From Takifugu bimaculatus (taxonomy: Eukaryota; Chordata; Actinopteri; Tetraodontiformes; Tetraodontidae), in NCBI GenBank assembly GCA_004026145.2, contig CP034976.1:14306171-14370170 (forward strand): a stretch of DNA of 64,000 nt, written 5' to 3'. Positions 12,977 through 24,480 of the stretch are shown in pieces; position 1 is the first letter of the stretch, and the number at the start of each line of letters is the position of its first letter. Under the pieces are notes generated by a model. That model had not been told where the DNA came from, did not search any database, and saw only the letters and a list, made by a program, of their open reading frames with translations. The position numbers and the translations under genes were made by a program.

Positions 12977-15900
12977 CTCACCAGAGTTCATCAGCTTCCA
13001 GAGCTGATCCACCAGAGCTTCATTACACAGCGCTGAGTCCGACGCCTTGGTGAAGGGTGGATTCTTACAGAGCATGCTCAGAACCTTGTGCCTGATTGGA
13101 CAGAAAAACCTCGAATTTAGCAGCAGCACCGTTGACCCTCCGCGTGACCCTTAAGCGCCCTCAACACTGCTAGCATTCATGCTAATATGTCTGACCTTAT
13201 GCCTTGATATGGGTTAGCTAATAGCAATTCTAGCAGCAGGGGTTTATTGTAGCACAGATGTTGAGGCACGTGAGCCGTTGACCAACCTGACGTAATGAGA
13301 CGGGTCCGTTTGGACCATGCTGAGCAGCCACTGCATCTCTGCAGAACTTCTTTCAACTGCAAAAAAAAACAAACACACAACCCAAAAAAAACAGCACATT
13401 AGCCAACATCAGTTTAGACTGAGGTTTTCTTTGTTCTTTCTTCGTTTTAACCACAGATGAATCAGTGACCTTCTGAGGCACGTAAACGCAGCGTGCTGGC
13501 GGTACCTCGAGTGTAGTCGACCAAAGCCTCCAGCGCTGCGACGCGGACGTCGACAAAGTGTCCGTATTCAGCGTAAGACTTGAAGAGAGAAGCGTCGCTG
13601 GGAATGTGCCCGTTCTTCTGCAGCTCGCGGATCGCTCTGAGACAACTGGGGGCAAAGAGGCACTTCGGCTCAGCGATGTCGCCTTCGGGGACGTGGAAAA
13701 GTAGGAAAAGTGAAGGCAGAGGCGACAGGACTTCACCTGACGGTGATGGTGTTCCGGTAGCTCGGCAGCAGCTTCTCCATGTTGAGGTAGCGCGTGATCT
13801 CCTCCAGGATCAGACGCACGTCGGAGTTCAAGTTGTCCACGGTCCGCACCTCGTTGCTGATGCTGATGGCCGGAGTCAGGGAGTTGGTCAGCGCCCGGAT
13901 CAGTTCGGCACGGTAGTAATTATCTGAAAACTGAGAAGACAAGAGGGGGGGAGGAGGAGGAGACGGGGGGGGGGGGGGGGGGTGCTCAGAGAGGAGCAGT
14001 TCTTCTCTGCCCACCATCAGGATCAACTGAAAATGATCCGTCTTCAAGCTTCTACCTTGTTTTTCCGGTTGTCGTTGTACTTGATGAGGTCGAGAATGAA
14101 GTTGAGGACGTCTTTAGGACAGAGGTTCTGGACGTCTCTGAGCAACGCCATGGCAACAGGCATCGTCTGTGGTGGGAAACGCAGACGAGTCAAGCAGAGG
14201 CCGACGCTCACGTGAGGGCTGGAGCCACCGTCGGCCCCAGTGGGGATTATATGGAATGAGGGGCACCTTCTGCAGGAAGTAGCTCTGGAAGTTGATGAAG
14301 TTGTTGGTCTTGACAATATTGGGGCAGCTCTTGCAGCAGAACATCCGAGTAAACAGGGACTTCATGGCTGGGGGGCCCTGCCAGGTGCTGGCCATTGCAT
14401 TGGCTATCTGCAAGGTTAACATGCAAACATTTTAGTCTCATCCACCAGGACCCTCCAGGAAACCCCAGAATAAGCTGTATCTCCACAGTCTCACCTGACT
14501 GTAACACACATAGTGCCTACATAAAACTGAGGTCAGAGACACATCCAGAGGCAGCCGCAGGCAGCATTATGGTCTGAACTGTGCGTCTTGTCCTTGGACA
14601 ACAGTCACCGTTCATCCTCTTTGAGGCTCAAGCTCTGTCTGAGGTCCTCACCAATATCATGGACTCACTGGAACTCACTGAGTTCTGCTCGTCTCTGAGA
14701 AGCTCAGCCTGGGTTTTTGCGGCCGACCCCCCCTCAGAGGTGCCGTTAGGCATCGTGAGCACGAGGATTTCACAGAGGTGCCAGTTATGTTTCGGTTCCA
14801 ACAGGATATTGGGGAGTTTATGTTAATGCGGCAAAAGAGGGAGCAAAGGTCATTGGAACAGGATGTTGTCATTTGGTAAGATAAACAAAAAAAGGTATCC
14901 ACAATGTTTTCACTGTGTGTGTGTGTGTGTGTGTTCGTGGCTGGTGCAGTAAGGTCACTATTTTGGCTCTCTGCTTGTTTTACACCATTTTAAATACATT
15001 GAGCGCTTTGGTTGCTGTAAGATTTGACACAATCGCACCGACAGACTGACTGATCATCCCGTTTCTGCTGGCGCTCGCGCGTTTGTGCGTCAGATTGTGT
15101 GGATGAGTTTGTACAAAAGGACCATTACAATCGTGCCTGCTGGGGGTTTGGTTACCAAAAACGACACATTCATGACTGAGGTGACGTGCGGCCGTTTCAA
15201 CCTCCACTTAGTTGATGGTGTTGGGTAAATATTGGTTCAGGTGGAAGCTGAATGGAGGAAATCCACTGAGGTTAACCTTATAATTCCGGAGGGGAGGAAT
15301 TCCTAAAGCCACTGATTTGGATTATTCAATAAAGCAGTAAAGCACAGGTTAGACCTGTGGGTGGTCTCCTTCACCGTCACATGTGGACGATAAATAGATG
15401 GAGAAGCATGAAGAAGAGCACAAGCATCTCAACACCTCAGGGACTTCAGTCTTGAACATCTAGCTATTTTCCTCATGACGCATTTGAATGAGCATAGTGT
15501 GAAAGAGGGTGTCGCCCTCTGTTGGACACTCGGGATGCTGTTGGAGCTTCTGCAGCAGCTCAGTCAAGGACGTGGCCAGATGTGCACAAATGCCCAAACA
15601 CCCAGCATGAAAGATGCTGCTGACACGGAATGTGTGGGTGGTGTGTCAGTGCTCTCTCTCTCTCTCTCTCTCCTACCTTTGACAGGCAGAAACAGGCCTG
15701 CATGCGGACTTTGTAGAAACACTGATCTTGTTCCAGGATGTCTGTCAGAGCCAGTCTGGAGGCAGGAGTGGGGAATTTTTCCAAAGCTGAGATGGCCTCC
15801 TCCTGGTAAAACACAACATCAGGAAGTGCATGTAAACTGCACCAAGCTGGGCACGTTTCCATCCCTCATCCAGCAGGATGCATCTAATAAACATGAAACT

Positions 15901-18900
15901 CCTCCTTTAAACAACTGTGTTCAGCAATAAATGGAGAAAGGCAACAAGGTTTTGAGGCCCAAATAGCAGCGGGCCCGGCCGGCTAACAAGTCTTGGCATC
16001 GGCCCACCTGTGCAACCACGTCCCTCTCATAGCGCAGCTGATACTGCCACATGAAGTCCGCCTGCTCAAACTCCACCTTCCTCAGGATGGACATGTCTGG
16101 GTCGATCCGGATCCACAGCAGAGGAGAGTCAGCACTGCAGAGGGGACAGGAGACGGTGAGGGGAGGCCAAACCTGGCCAGACCAAACACCACATGAACTG
16201 ATGCGTGAGGTCTCACTCCATGGCTGATAGATCCATGTCAACCTCCTCTCCGTTCATCAGGGGGATCTTCTTTTTCTTATTTCTAGGGAAAGAAACCGTC
16301 AACACTGATGAAAACTGAACCAGATTAAAACTGAAATATACTATGACATGAGGACGGTATCAAAGGGACTCTGGTCTCGTACACACCGCCTGCTCTTGGA
16401 GTGACAGGGGATGTCATGTTTAAGGCTGTTCTCCTCTATCTGCAGCATGTGGTTAAAGGATCCATCCAGCTCCTGCACTGTCACCTTAATGGGACCCTGC
16501 ACACATCAGAAGCCTCTTAATAACAAGGCAATGACTTTGAAAGGAGAAAGACAGCTGGGCCGTGTCCTGACAGCCGATCAGTTCACACCACTCGTCCTCT
16601 GACGGGGAGTTTCTATGTTGTTGCTCTTGAACAGGCCAAACAGAAACAGGTTTCTACACCAGATTAATGTGTCAGTTTACCGGCTCAGTTTGATGTCTTG
16701 GCTGTATTTGGTACCTGCTGGTTTGGTATACTCTCATTCAACACGCTGCATCTCAATACTCACCACATATTTCTGAGTACCAGGCGACGTGTAGTCCTGA
16801 CGGATCTCCAACTCCAGCACATTCCTCTTCCTGTTGAAGGCAAAACTGCCAAAGAATTTCACCACGGCGCTCTGGTCTCTGAGCAGGGAGTTAAAGACTG
16901 AAAACAGATGCAGACAGCCTCGGCTGAGGGTCAGGATTCCACCTCAGTAACCAGAACTATCGGGAAGTTAATAAACTGGGAGAATTGATCCGTGTCAGGT
17001 TGGGCCATGTTCCATAAGAACAAAGATCTTTTGTTAGGGCACCAGGAGCAGGACAGTAAAGATGGAAACTGGTGTCATCTGATTGGTTGATAAGTGTGAG
17101 GGACATGCTGATGAAACTAATGGCAACAGGTGAGGGGACACAGGGGACCTTCTATGGTGTCAGGTTCTTGGTTTTGGGGCCAACCTGGATTTCCCTGAGG
17201 TGAAATCAAGCGGGCCGCTGTCATTTCATTCTGCAGGTGATTTGAACATGAGAAACGTGCGAGGGTGAAGGATACACCCACTGCTTGATCAGGGGACCGA
17301 TGTCTTTGCCAGAGACGTTGGAGATGGACTTGAGGAAGCCGTGAGTGGACACCAGCATCTGGCTCCACATCTGACTCTGGTATTTCTGGGACGAGGCGGT
17401 GCTGGCCAGACTCAGGAGCTTGTTAAAAACCTGGTGAGTGGAGAAAAGAGCCCATTTAAAATCTGTTGATTCTGGCCAGAGGAGGAAGAGGAGAGAAACT
17501 GACCTGCAGCATGAACTCCATGCTGATTCTGTTTTCTATCAGTCTCATCACCAGGTGAGCTTTACACTGGAACATCTTGTAGTACTCCCAGGACAGCGTG
17601 TGGGGGTGCTTGATGGAGAAGTGGAGGTGAGGGGTGGGGCTGAGGAGACACGACATGTGCTGCCATCACAACATTAGAACACAGTTGAACCATTCTAGCC
17701 AGGAAATCAAAGTGTGTTACTTGTCCTTCTCTTTGCCCCCGCTGAAGGTCGGGTGCAGCAGGACTCCTCCCATCTTTAGTTCATAGTCCACAATCTTGTC
17801 CAACTCCTAAAAGCAAATTTAATTAAATTCATGCAAACACAAGACGAATAAATGCAAATAAAAACCTTCACCTCTTTGATCCAGTGTCGATACTCATTGA
17901 CCCCAAAGGTCTTCTTCAGGTAAAGGCCATAAATGTAACCTGAGATTCCTTTCAACACCCATTCATCGCCCCTGAAGAGGAAATGACACGTTTGTAGCTG
18001 TACGGAGAGCTTTGAGAACACAGATCACCTGAATCCATGTGGGGTGACATCCAGTCTGTCCTGTACCAAACCTGAGCCCCCAGCAACAAGCAAAGTGAAG
18101 CTCATTTATTGGTCCGTCAACACAACTTTAAACATTTTAGTATTAAGAGCACTTGTTGGCTGCAAATCATTGAAGAATGTCGGATGTTTCTCCCAATGCT
18201 AACAGCAAATGCAACTCAATCCAGGAGGATCCAGATGTTTGAGAAAAGTTTTAAGGGTCCAGTTTCACTCCTCAATCTTCGACAATTGATTAAGAAGCAG
18301 ATATATTTGCTGAATGTCATCATAGTCCTCACCCACAAGCTAAGGCACGTCTAAACCCTCCAAAATCTAAAACAGTATGTCAGGAAATACACGAGTTAAT
18401 TCAATAATCCACAGTTGACAGCTCAAGATCTACATTGAGATTTAGTAGCAGGGGGTAGTTTCTCTTTCTCTTCTGCTCCCACAGGTTTTACACATCAGGC
18501 TATTTAGCGGAGCCTGTTTTAAATTACAGGCCACGGTTAACGCTGATTAATTACCCTCAGACAGAGCCCAGCTCTTGTTAAAATCAAAGGGATCTGACTC
18601 TCCTCAAGTCTTTCCCGGCTCCACGACATCGGGAACACAAGGCCCCACATCTGACGAGAGTTTAGAGGTCAGAGCGGACAGAGGAGAGGCTCAGACGCTC
18701 AGCAGAGCTGGAGTTGTTCCGATTGTCCCTTTAGCACAAGCAAGGCCCCCTGGACTGTTCCCGCCATCTCTGACCACACAGGCCGAGCTGCCAACAGCAA
18801 CACGGCCATCCATCACTCCGACAAATGCAACTGCTGGCCCCACTTCTGATTCCCTGCACTGACAAAACAGCTCAGCTCTGTTGTTAATCTCTCATCGCCG

Positions 18901-21900
18901 GCCTTATTTAAAAAGGTCTGAAGACTAAATGTTACCACACATCTCAGCGAGGCCGGGAGGCACGAGAGAAAGCTGCTGGGCTCCATCAAAAGCAGTTTGT
19001 GCATTATGCGAGCGCCGCTCCAAAACTCTAATGACCACACTTTTCCATTACATGCAAATCCGACCTCGGCGGGGTGATCAGAGGTTGCGCAATAAAAAGC
19101 AACGCAGTCACGTTCCTTCTGGGTTCGTGCAGTGTTGCAGCTGCAGCGACGACCACAAGCTGACCCACGCCGTCAGCATGACGGGCGGCTGCGTCCGCAA
19201 GTGTTGGATACAAACGCATGCAATGACATGTTAATTTATCGCATTTATTCATTTATGACTCGTCTGAAGCTGCGGTTAAGCATCCGCAGCTGACCCAGAT
19301 CTGGATAAAGACAGTTCCCAGCAAACGCGGCACCAGTTTTCTGACCCATTAATGACAAAGATCAGACTTGGAGAGGACGATACTCAGAAGATCGGCAAAG
19401 ACAAAATTATCTGGGTAAGAAATGAATTGTTACACGAGAATACGCTCATAATCAAAGCACTGGTGTGTCTGCTAGTGCCTCCACCAATCAGAAAAGAGGA
19501 CAGGCACCGTTCTGTGTCGTGAGATTAGTTTTTCCCACCTACCATGACATCCTGGAGATGAAACAGCCAAAAAACTGCTGAGCCAAAGCCTGAGCGAGAC
19601 AGCGGCGGGTCAGTGGAGTCTGGTCGATAATCATAGCGCTGTGCAGCAGGTTTGTGCTGACAGACACAGAAAGAGCTGAAAGTCAGACAGAATCCAGGAA
19701 GGTTTTACCTGAACCAAGTCACGCACGACCTCCCCCTCACCTGAAAATGCTCATGGAAGCATAAGCAGACACTTGCATGTAGGCTTCATCCACAAACACG
19801 GTCTTGAAGCAGGAGTAAGGGTAACGGCACGTCAGGATCTCCTCGTAGAACTCAAAGATCTCGTGCAGGTATGACATGGAGTGTTTGAGCAGCGGCAGCA
19901 GCTGCGGCAGGCAGAAGTGCGTCACCTGAGTGGGATCCACACAGGTAAGAAGCCATTATTACAGGCCCCATGCAGGGATGGGCTCCCCGTTAAAGCGCCT
20001 ATATGAACTCCTCTCACTCATTTTACTACTTTTAAAGTTTCTTTCTATGTCTGATATAAATGAATATAGTCCTAATTGTTGAAGACACCACGAGTATTTG
20101 TAGGACGTATTTGTGTTAGAGACCTGGAGAAAATTCAGCACGGTGTGTCTATAACAGAGACACTGGACATTAAACATACTAGTAAGGTTATATACGCAGC
20201 TAGGTCACATATTTGTGGTGTTAAGTTAGATTTATGGAGTGTTGTTCCTGTTTTTTTTATGCAGAAACCTGTAGAAACCTTCTTGTAGTCCGCTGGTATC
20301 AGCCAACAATGGTAATAGCCCAATAAAAGCTTTTCTTGAGTCACAGAGTTTCTACAGTTAAATGAAAATAGAAGTGCAAATTGCAGCACTTTCACACTTC
20401 AGCAAAGACTGCCACCGATGTAATCGTGACTAAATAAAAATATTAAAACAAAGGCTTTTGTGTATGAAGAATGAATGAATAGGTCGCTTTTAAAATCATG
20501 TCTACACGAGCCTTCATTTTCTGCTCCATGTTATTAAGCACACTTTAAAGTGATTTAATATTTGACCACAACTATTAAGCTCTCGATATCTTAGCCTGAA
20601 GCAGAGGTAAAGTTGCAGTATAAATAGACCTGACCTCACCTCATGCATGTACGGGTCCACCATGATCTCAAAGGGCCCCACAGCCAGTGAGATGTTTGGC
20701 GCTGCGGTCGGGATGGTGAGGACGTAATGGAAGGCCTTTTTCCTCATGTCATGGGTATAAACCGTCTCCACCAGGTCGCCGCAGGAAACCGCCACCATGG
20801 AGGCATCCACGGTGAACTCCAGTTTCCACGTACAGAGCTCGGAGTAGGAGTCCACACAGGGGAACCAAAACCTGGTCAAGACATTCAGCTTTGAGCAAAT
20901 GACCCTAAACGGATAAACTAAAAACCCAAATGTCTATAAGAGTCTTAAGAGCTTCATTTGCACCTGGTGGAATTCTGAAATCCAAACGAGAAGACGTGAG
21001 CTCCTCGCTCTGCCATACTGCCTTCAACATCAGGGACAACAAAGTGGAGACCACCTTTTGGTTGGTCCAGAGAAAATTCTATATAAACCTTTAAAACCTT
21101 CATATCTACAGACAAGAAAACAAAGAAAACAATGCATATCAGTCATTTGTGTCAGTCCTGCAGTCACAACATAGGAAATAGAGCATTAAACTATGATATT
21201 GGGAAGAACAGCATTTAATCTCCTTATTATACAAAAACATACAAAGAATGTAAGAGGTCCAATAATCTTAGTTTCAACCAGACAGAAGTGATTGGTTTGT
21301 TTGTCCAGCCTGTCAAACTGCCCCCTGCTGGCGAATAATATAACATATACCACAAATTTACACCACCCTCATCTTCAACAAAACAAACTCTACACACAAA
21401 TTTTAACACTAATTACTGGTTTTCCTTATATGTTTATCCCAAACCATAATAGCATGTTACCGTCTCCTTGTTTCCAGATTTCAGAAGGAATTTTGATGAC
21501 CAGCTCCCCGTGTCCCTGCATCAGGGTCCACAGCACCCACGGCTGCCGTGTAGGCACTGGAGAAGTAGTTGAGGTTCCTCCTGTACGCACAAATAGAGAG
21601 TGAAGAGAGAAATCCGAAATTTTCAGTGTACTACGTCTTTTAAGTTTTTCCATCTTTGTACCAACATTCGGTGTGTTTGCATTATTTATGCTGTTGTAAT
21701 TATAACTCTTTAATTAGTGCACGTGCTGATTCTGAGTATTTTCTTAGTTCAGAATATAACAGAGGAAATTAGAAAAATAAGTAATAAACTCCAGCTCTGA
21801 TGTACTCACTGTTTGGACTCATTGTGGCACACCTCCAGCGTGGGGTCATTATAAAGGAACGGAGCTTCAAGTTCATTCACTCGGACTCTGTAGATGCGGC

Positions 21901-22311
21901 ACTGCTTACTGTTGAGTTTGATCCTGTTGAGGTTGACCACTGTAGGGAAAATAGTCAGCTCCACAAAACCCTGAGAGATGAAGAGAGGTTGATAAAAGCG
22001 TTAAAAGATACATAATGAGCAACCTAGCTTACATTGAAAAAAGGTTACGACGTAAAATAAAATGTTAATTAATGCATATATGCATGTTGAAATATGAAAA
22101 GTCATCAGATTATGTTTAGAATGAGCATGTAGCAATACAACATTAAATGTATCTAAATGTATCTGTATATAAATCTGCTACTTTATGTGTTACTTTTGTA
22201 AGTCTTGAGACCTTGAAGCACATTAAGCAACATTGAATTGTGGTAAATATTCTTGCGTGTACTCACGATGACAGATTTCCTCTGGAAGTTGATGTTGCTG
22301 ATGCACACCAC
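9398..22311 (-). CDS. taf2: Transcription initiation factor TFIID subunit 2 (TAF2); one exon with +1 frameshift, first exon uncertain
   Basis: TFIID subunit that contacts the initiator and downstream promoter DNA in the nucleus. Exons (descending): 22267-22311, 21810-21970, 21461-21580, 20964-21105, 20640-20871, 19741-19925, 19543-19656, 17872-17971, 17721-17806, 17504-17639, 17276-17430, 16764-16878, 16387-16496, 16217-16282, 16008-16134, 15677-15802, 14267-14407, 14056-14166, 13737-13930, 13506-13645, 13287-13356, 12982-13091, 10368-10597, 9962-10126, 9776-9878, 9398-9696; about 1,193 codons, like human TAF2 (about 1,200). The N-terminal two thirds are M1-aminopeptidase-like but non-catalytic: AYASMSIF stands where GAMEN would be, and LAQALAQQ replaces HExxH. 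HEAT-like helices follow, then an acidic MEEEDIDMDTVHDSQAF block and a His/Lys-rich tail (HHHHHHHH, KKKKKK, KHKHKHKHKHKH) ending SPSLSD. Phases agree at every junction except exon 21461-21580, which carries one extra base near 21508-21520. Confidence 0.96.
11139..11200. repeat. Poly-C tract followed by (CA)n microsatellite
   Basis: Simple repeat in a taf2 intron: about 13 C followed by about 22 CA units. Confidence 0.9.
12945..12978. repeat. (TG)n microsatellite abutting a taf2 splice donor
   Basis: The run lies immediately inside the intron, 3 to 37 bases downstream (minus strand) of the donor at 12981. Length variation here could touch the 5' splice-site context. Confidence 0.85.
14408..15676 (-). 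other. taf2 intron (1.27 kb)
   Basis: Between the exons coding for QACFCLSK and IANAMASTW. It includes a short (GT)n at 14915-14934, and a (CT)n run at about 15655-15672 beside the donor of the upstream exon. No gene is seen. Confidence 0.7.
17972..19542 (-). other. taf2 intron (1.57 kb) with regulatory-looking sequence
   Basis: Contains no exon. The part at about 18530-19330 is complex, repeat-free sequence with a POU octamer ATGCAAAT (about 19050), a C/EBP-like TTGCGCAA (about 19085) and TAATTA sites. It is a candidate intronic enhancer on motif content alone. Confidence 0.4.
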
Positions 22312-22817
22312 CTGGTGGGTCGTAAAGGCAACACCACAACAACAGTATCACTAGGCGATGCAAATCTGAACCAATCATAAAATAGCAGTTGTCGCTCCAC
22401 AAACAGGGGAACACACTATATTTCAATCTTTATCCTAAATGTGACGTTTGTGCACCAGCCGAGTCGTGCTAATGCTTAAGCTAACGTTAGCTTACTGGAT
22501 ATAAGGCGATCTCTTTCCCTGCAAAGGCAATAAAATTATATGAAGAATACTTATAATTTAAAGGGGCGTGGACTCTCGAATCCTTTATCCTTCTTCTTGT
22601 TCATGATTGTATGGTTTTATTGTGACTTGATGCAAGTTTCAACATACAACACTGTTCGGCTACTTGCTAAGGACGGAGCCCTGCAGCTCTGTCAGACTGC
22701 AAAAATGGAAAAGAGGCAAGAATTGTTAGACACGGCACTGTGTTAAAGATACACATTCATCTGTATACTACGATTAATGACTTATTTGCCGTTTAGTTGA
22801 GTTTCTTTGGCGCCTAC
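22312..22817 (-). other. Probable taf2 5' intron
   Basis: AT-rich sequence between the first certain taf2 exon and the candidate upstream exons. It holds a small island (about 22498-22520) flanked by good acceptor and donor signals, whose 23-nt length does not fit the phases. Confidence 0.4.
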
Positions 22818-22995
22818 CTGCATACTGATGACACTGAAAACAAGTAATCCAGATACGATAAACAGAAGCTGTCGCACAGAAAACACAATATTCCTGCAAC
22901 AATTAAAGAATTCGCAAAGCCAAATGTTTGGAATTAACGCCGACGTGAGCGGCTGTTTACTTGAAAGCACCTACAACACCGTCGTGTTCAACCAT
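22818..22995 (-). CDS. Candidate 5' exons of taf2 (unproven alternative N-terminus)
   Basis: Exon 22267-22311 begins VVCISNINFQRK in phase 0, but the usual short hydrophilic start (human ends ...THQ) was not found. Upstream on the minus strand lie an ATG exon at 22961-22995 (MVEHDGVVGAF, donor GTAAAC) and an exon at 22818-22893 (acceptor TTGCAG, donor GTAGGC). Together they read in frame into VVCIS and end ...SMQ|VVC. The second exon is strongly hydrophobic (IVFSVRQLLFIVSGLLVF), which is odd for a nuclear factor. A shorter form of this exon (22818-22833) or a start at the internal ATG (22821-22823) is also possible, or these exons may belong to a separate small membrane-peptide transcript. 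All of this is inference from splice signals and phase. Confidence 0.3.
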
Positions 22996-23029
22996 TTTTA
23001 CTGTAACCTTTGACCTCCCGCGAAAACAA

Positions 23030-23125
23030 AAACGGAAGCGCGTGTCTGATCTGAACCCGGAACCGGAGCGGAACCGCATCACTGCCGCGCATGCGCCATT
23101 ATGTGCGCTTCCGCGGTTATTTTTT
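23030..23125 (-). promoter_or_regulatory. CpG-rich housekeeping-type promoter, probably of taf2
   Basis: A short CpG-dense block holding a palindromic NRF1 site GCGCATGCGC (about 23087-23096), an adjacent YY1-like core (AATGGCGC on the minus strand), and at least two ETS GGAA cores (CCCGGAACCGGAG near 23055). It directly precedes the taf2 5' region on the minus strand and has no TATA box. This fits a broad housekeeping start. Divergent transcription toward cndp1 is possible, but no plus-strand gene starts here. Confidence 0.6.
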
Positions 23126-23129
23126 TTTG

Positions 23130-24385
23130 TGATTACCGGTAATAAGTTTTAAAATCAAGCAAAAGAAAGAAAAAGCAAAAACTTTCCTTCACTTCTGCTC
23201 CTGCTTTATTAAATTAAACAATACTTTGAGAGCTTTTCCTTCAGTTCTGCCTAAGGGGACTTGAATATCTCCCACTTCAGATCTTAATAGCTAAAATATC
23301 CTCTTTATTGAAGATTTCATTCTATGCTAGTGCTCAACTATCTGATTAGATCACTGCTTTACCTACACTCCATTGCAGCAATGTTGTTATTGCATCTTTT
23401 CTATGTTGACTTTTTTCCCTGGAGGAATATTTGTTTCACTGAACTGGCTGTGATTCAGTCATTCCCGTTCTTCTCTAGAGAAGAACTGGGAATGACTGAA
23501 TCACAGCTGTTGTTAGACACAGCACCGTGAGTAGCTGACATCTACGCAAGGTTTCGTCCTGTGTGCAGTTCTAAATGATTCTTCCATGCAGATCTATTCC
23601 TCATGGTTTTCAAAGGACTGTCAGCTGACTTTGGTGTGATAACTGCACTGGTTCAGGCAACCACAACTTTAGAACCATTTTAATCTGTAGATGTTGATTT
23701 CTTGTAACCAAATAAATAAAATGCATTTGCAGCAATGGTGCTGTGCTAGAATTTCCATCCTGGGACACATAAGCTTCTTGTGGCCTTTCTGTGCTCTGAT
23801 TAGATTACAGGTGTCAGCAGATCATGCTGAACCTTTTATTGATCTCCAGCTGCATTTCAATGCAGTTATTTTGACCATTGCAGCTTTTGCTGTCTCTCAT
23901 ATCTAATCACAAATGGAATAAGAAGCAGATACTGTGCAGCTCCCATCAGCTGACTGAAGGTCGAGCTTTATTTTCATGTGTCAATTCAGGCTCATGTCCG
24001 ATCTCACACTGGGGACTGACAACAACGGGAAGTTCTTTATTCTGGACAATTTATCCAATGAACACTGAAGAAATGATTGGATTAAGTAAGTGCTTTCAGG
24101 CAAACTGGTAAATCCACATCAGCTGAACTCACCGCTGGGTTCAGCACAATGGGACGCCAGTCTAATATGGAAAAAGAAAAGCCGCTCTCTCGGCTCCCGT
24201 GGAGATTCCAAAACCTTAACAAGAGGAGTTTGTTGAAGTTACCGTGCTGCTTTTTGTTCCAGCCTGTATTTCTGGAACAGAATCAACAGACTGAATTAAT
24301 TCTTGTTCCTCCAGGTGACAAAAACATGAGCTAATCAGCTGTTTTTCAAAATGTTTTAACAGTGGGGGGTTGATGAGAGGGAAGG
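23130..24385. other. Intergenic region between taf2 promoter and cndp1 promoter
   Basis: AT-rich, with no exon recognised. It contains the 61-bp hairpin at 23447-23507. Confidence 0.5.
23447..23507. repeat. Near-perfect 61-bp inverted repeat (hairpin)
   Basis: Two arms of about 30 bases meet almost without a spacer around TCTAGAGA. The left arm begins GCTGTGATTCAGTCATTCCC, and the right arm is its reverse complement apart from a one-base indel near the middle of the arm. It lies in the intergenic region between the taf2 promoter and cndp1. It could be a fold-back or MITE remnant or a structured RNA. The tiny loop is atypical for a microRNA precursor. Confidence 0.8.
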
Positions 24386-24391
24386 AGTGTG

Positions 24392-24480
24392 TATAAATAT
24401 CCAGGCCAATCTGTAGCCTGTCTGCCCAGGAACACACACCTCCAGCAGAGGCAAGAGAAGCCCAACGACCTGAAAATAAG
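24392..24480 (+). promoter_or_regulatory. Candidate cndp1 core promoter (TATA box) and 5'UTR exon
   Basis: TATAAATA at 24392-24399 sits in GC-moderate sequence. A start about 28 bases downstream would give a leader of roughly 60 bases ending at AAAATAAG, followed by GTACCG (donor-like, weak) at 24481. The cndp1 ATG at 26189 is preceded directly by a pyrimidine tract and CAG, so a spliced untranslated first exon is expected. This is the best candidate by position and motif. Confidence 0.35.

Larger units (their letters stand above)
10598..12981 (-). other. taf2 intron (2.4 kb), the largest in the gene
   Basis: Separates the exon coding for HKVLSMLCKNPPF from that for TSHDWRLRCDAV. It holds a C-tract plus (CA)n at about 11139-11200 and poly-G tracts near 11477-11493 and 12182-12191. 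No hidden exon was needed, because phases match across it (1 into 2). Confidence 0.7.

Noticed and set aside
22498..22520. 23-nt island with a strong acceptor and a GTAAGC donor upstream of the first certain taf2 exon
   Set aside because: Its length gives no frame that joins the proposed upstream exon and the VVCISN exon, and none of its translations resembles the TAF2 N-terminus.
23447..23507. Reading the hairpin as a known microRNA gene
   Set aside because: Arms are almost fully paired with a loop of only a few bases, and I do not recognise the sequence as a known miRNA family; kept only as an inverted repeat.
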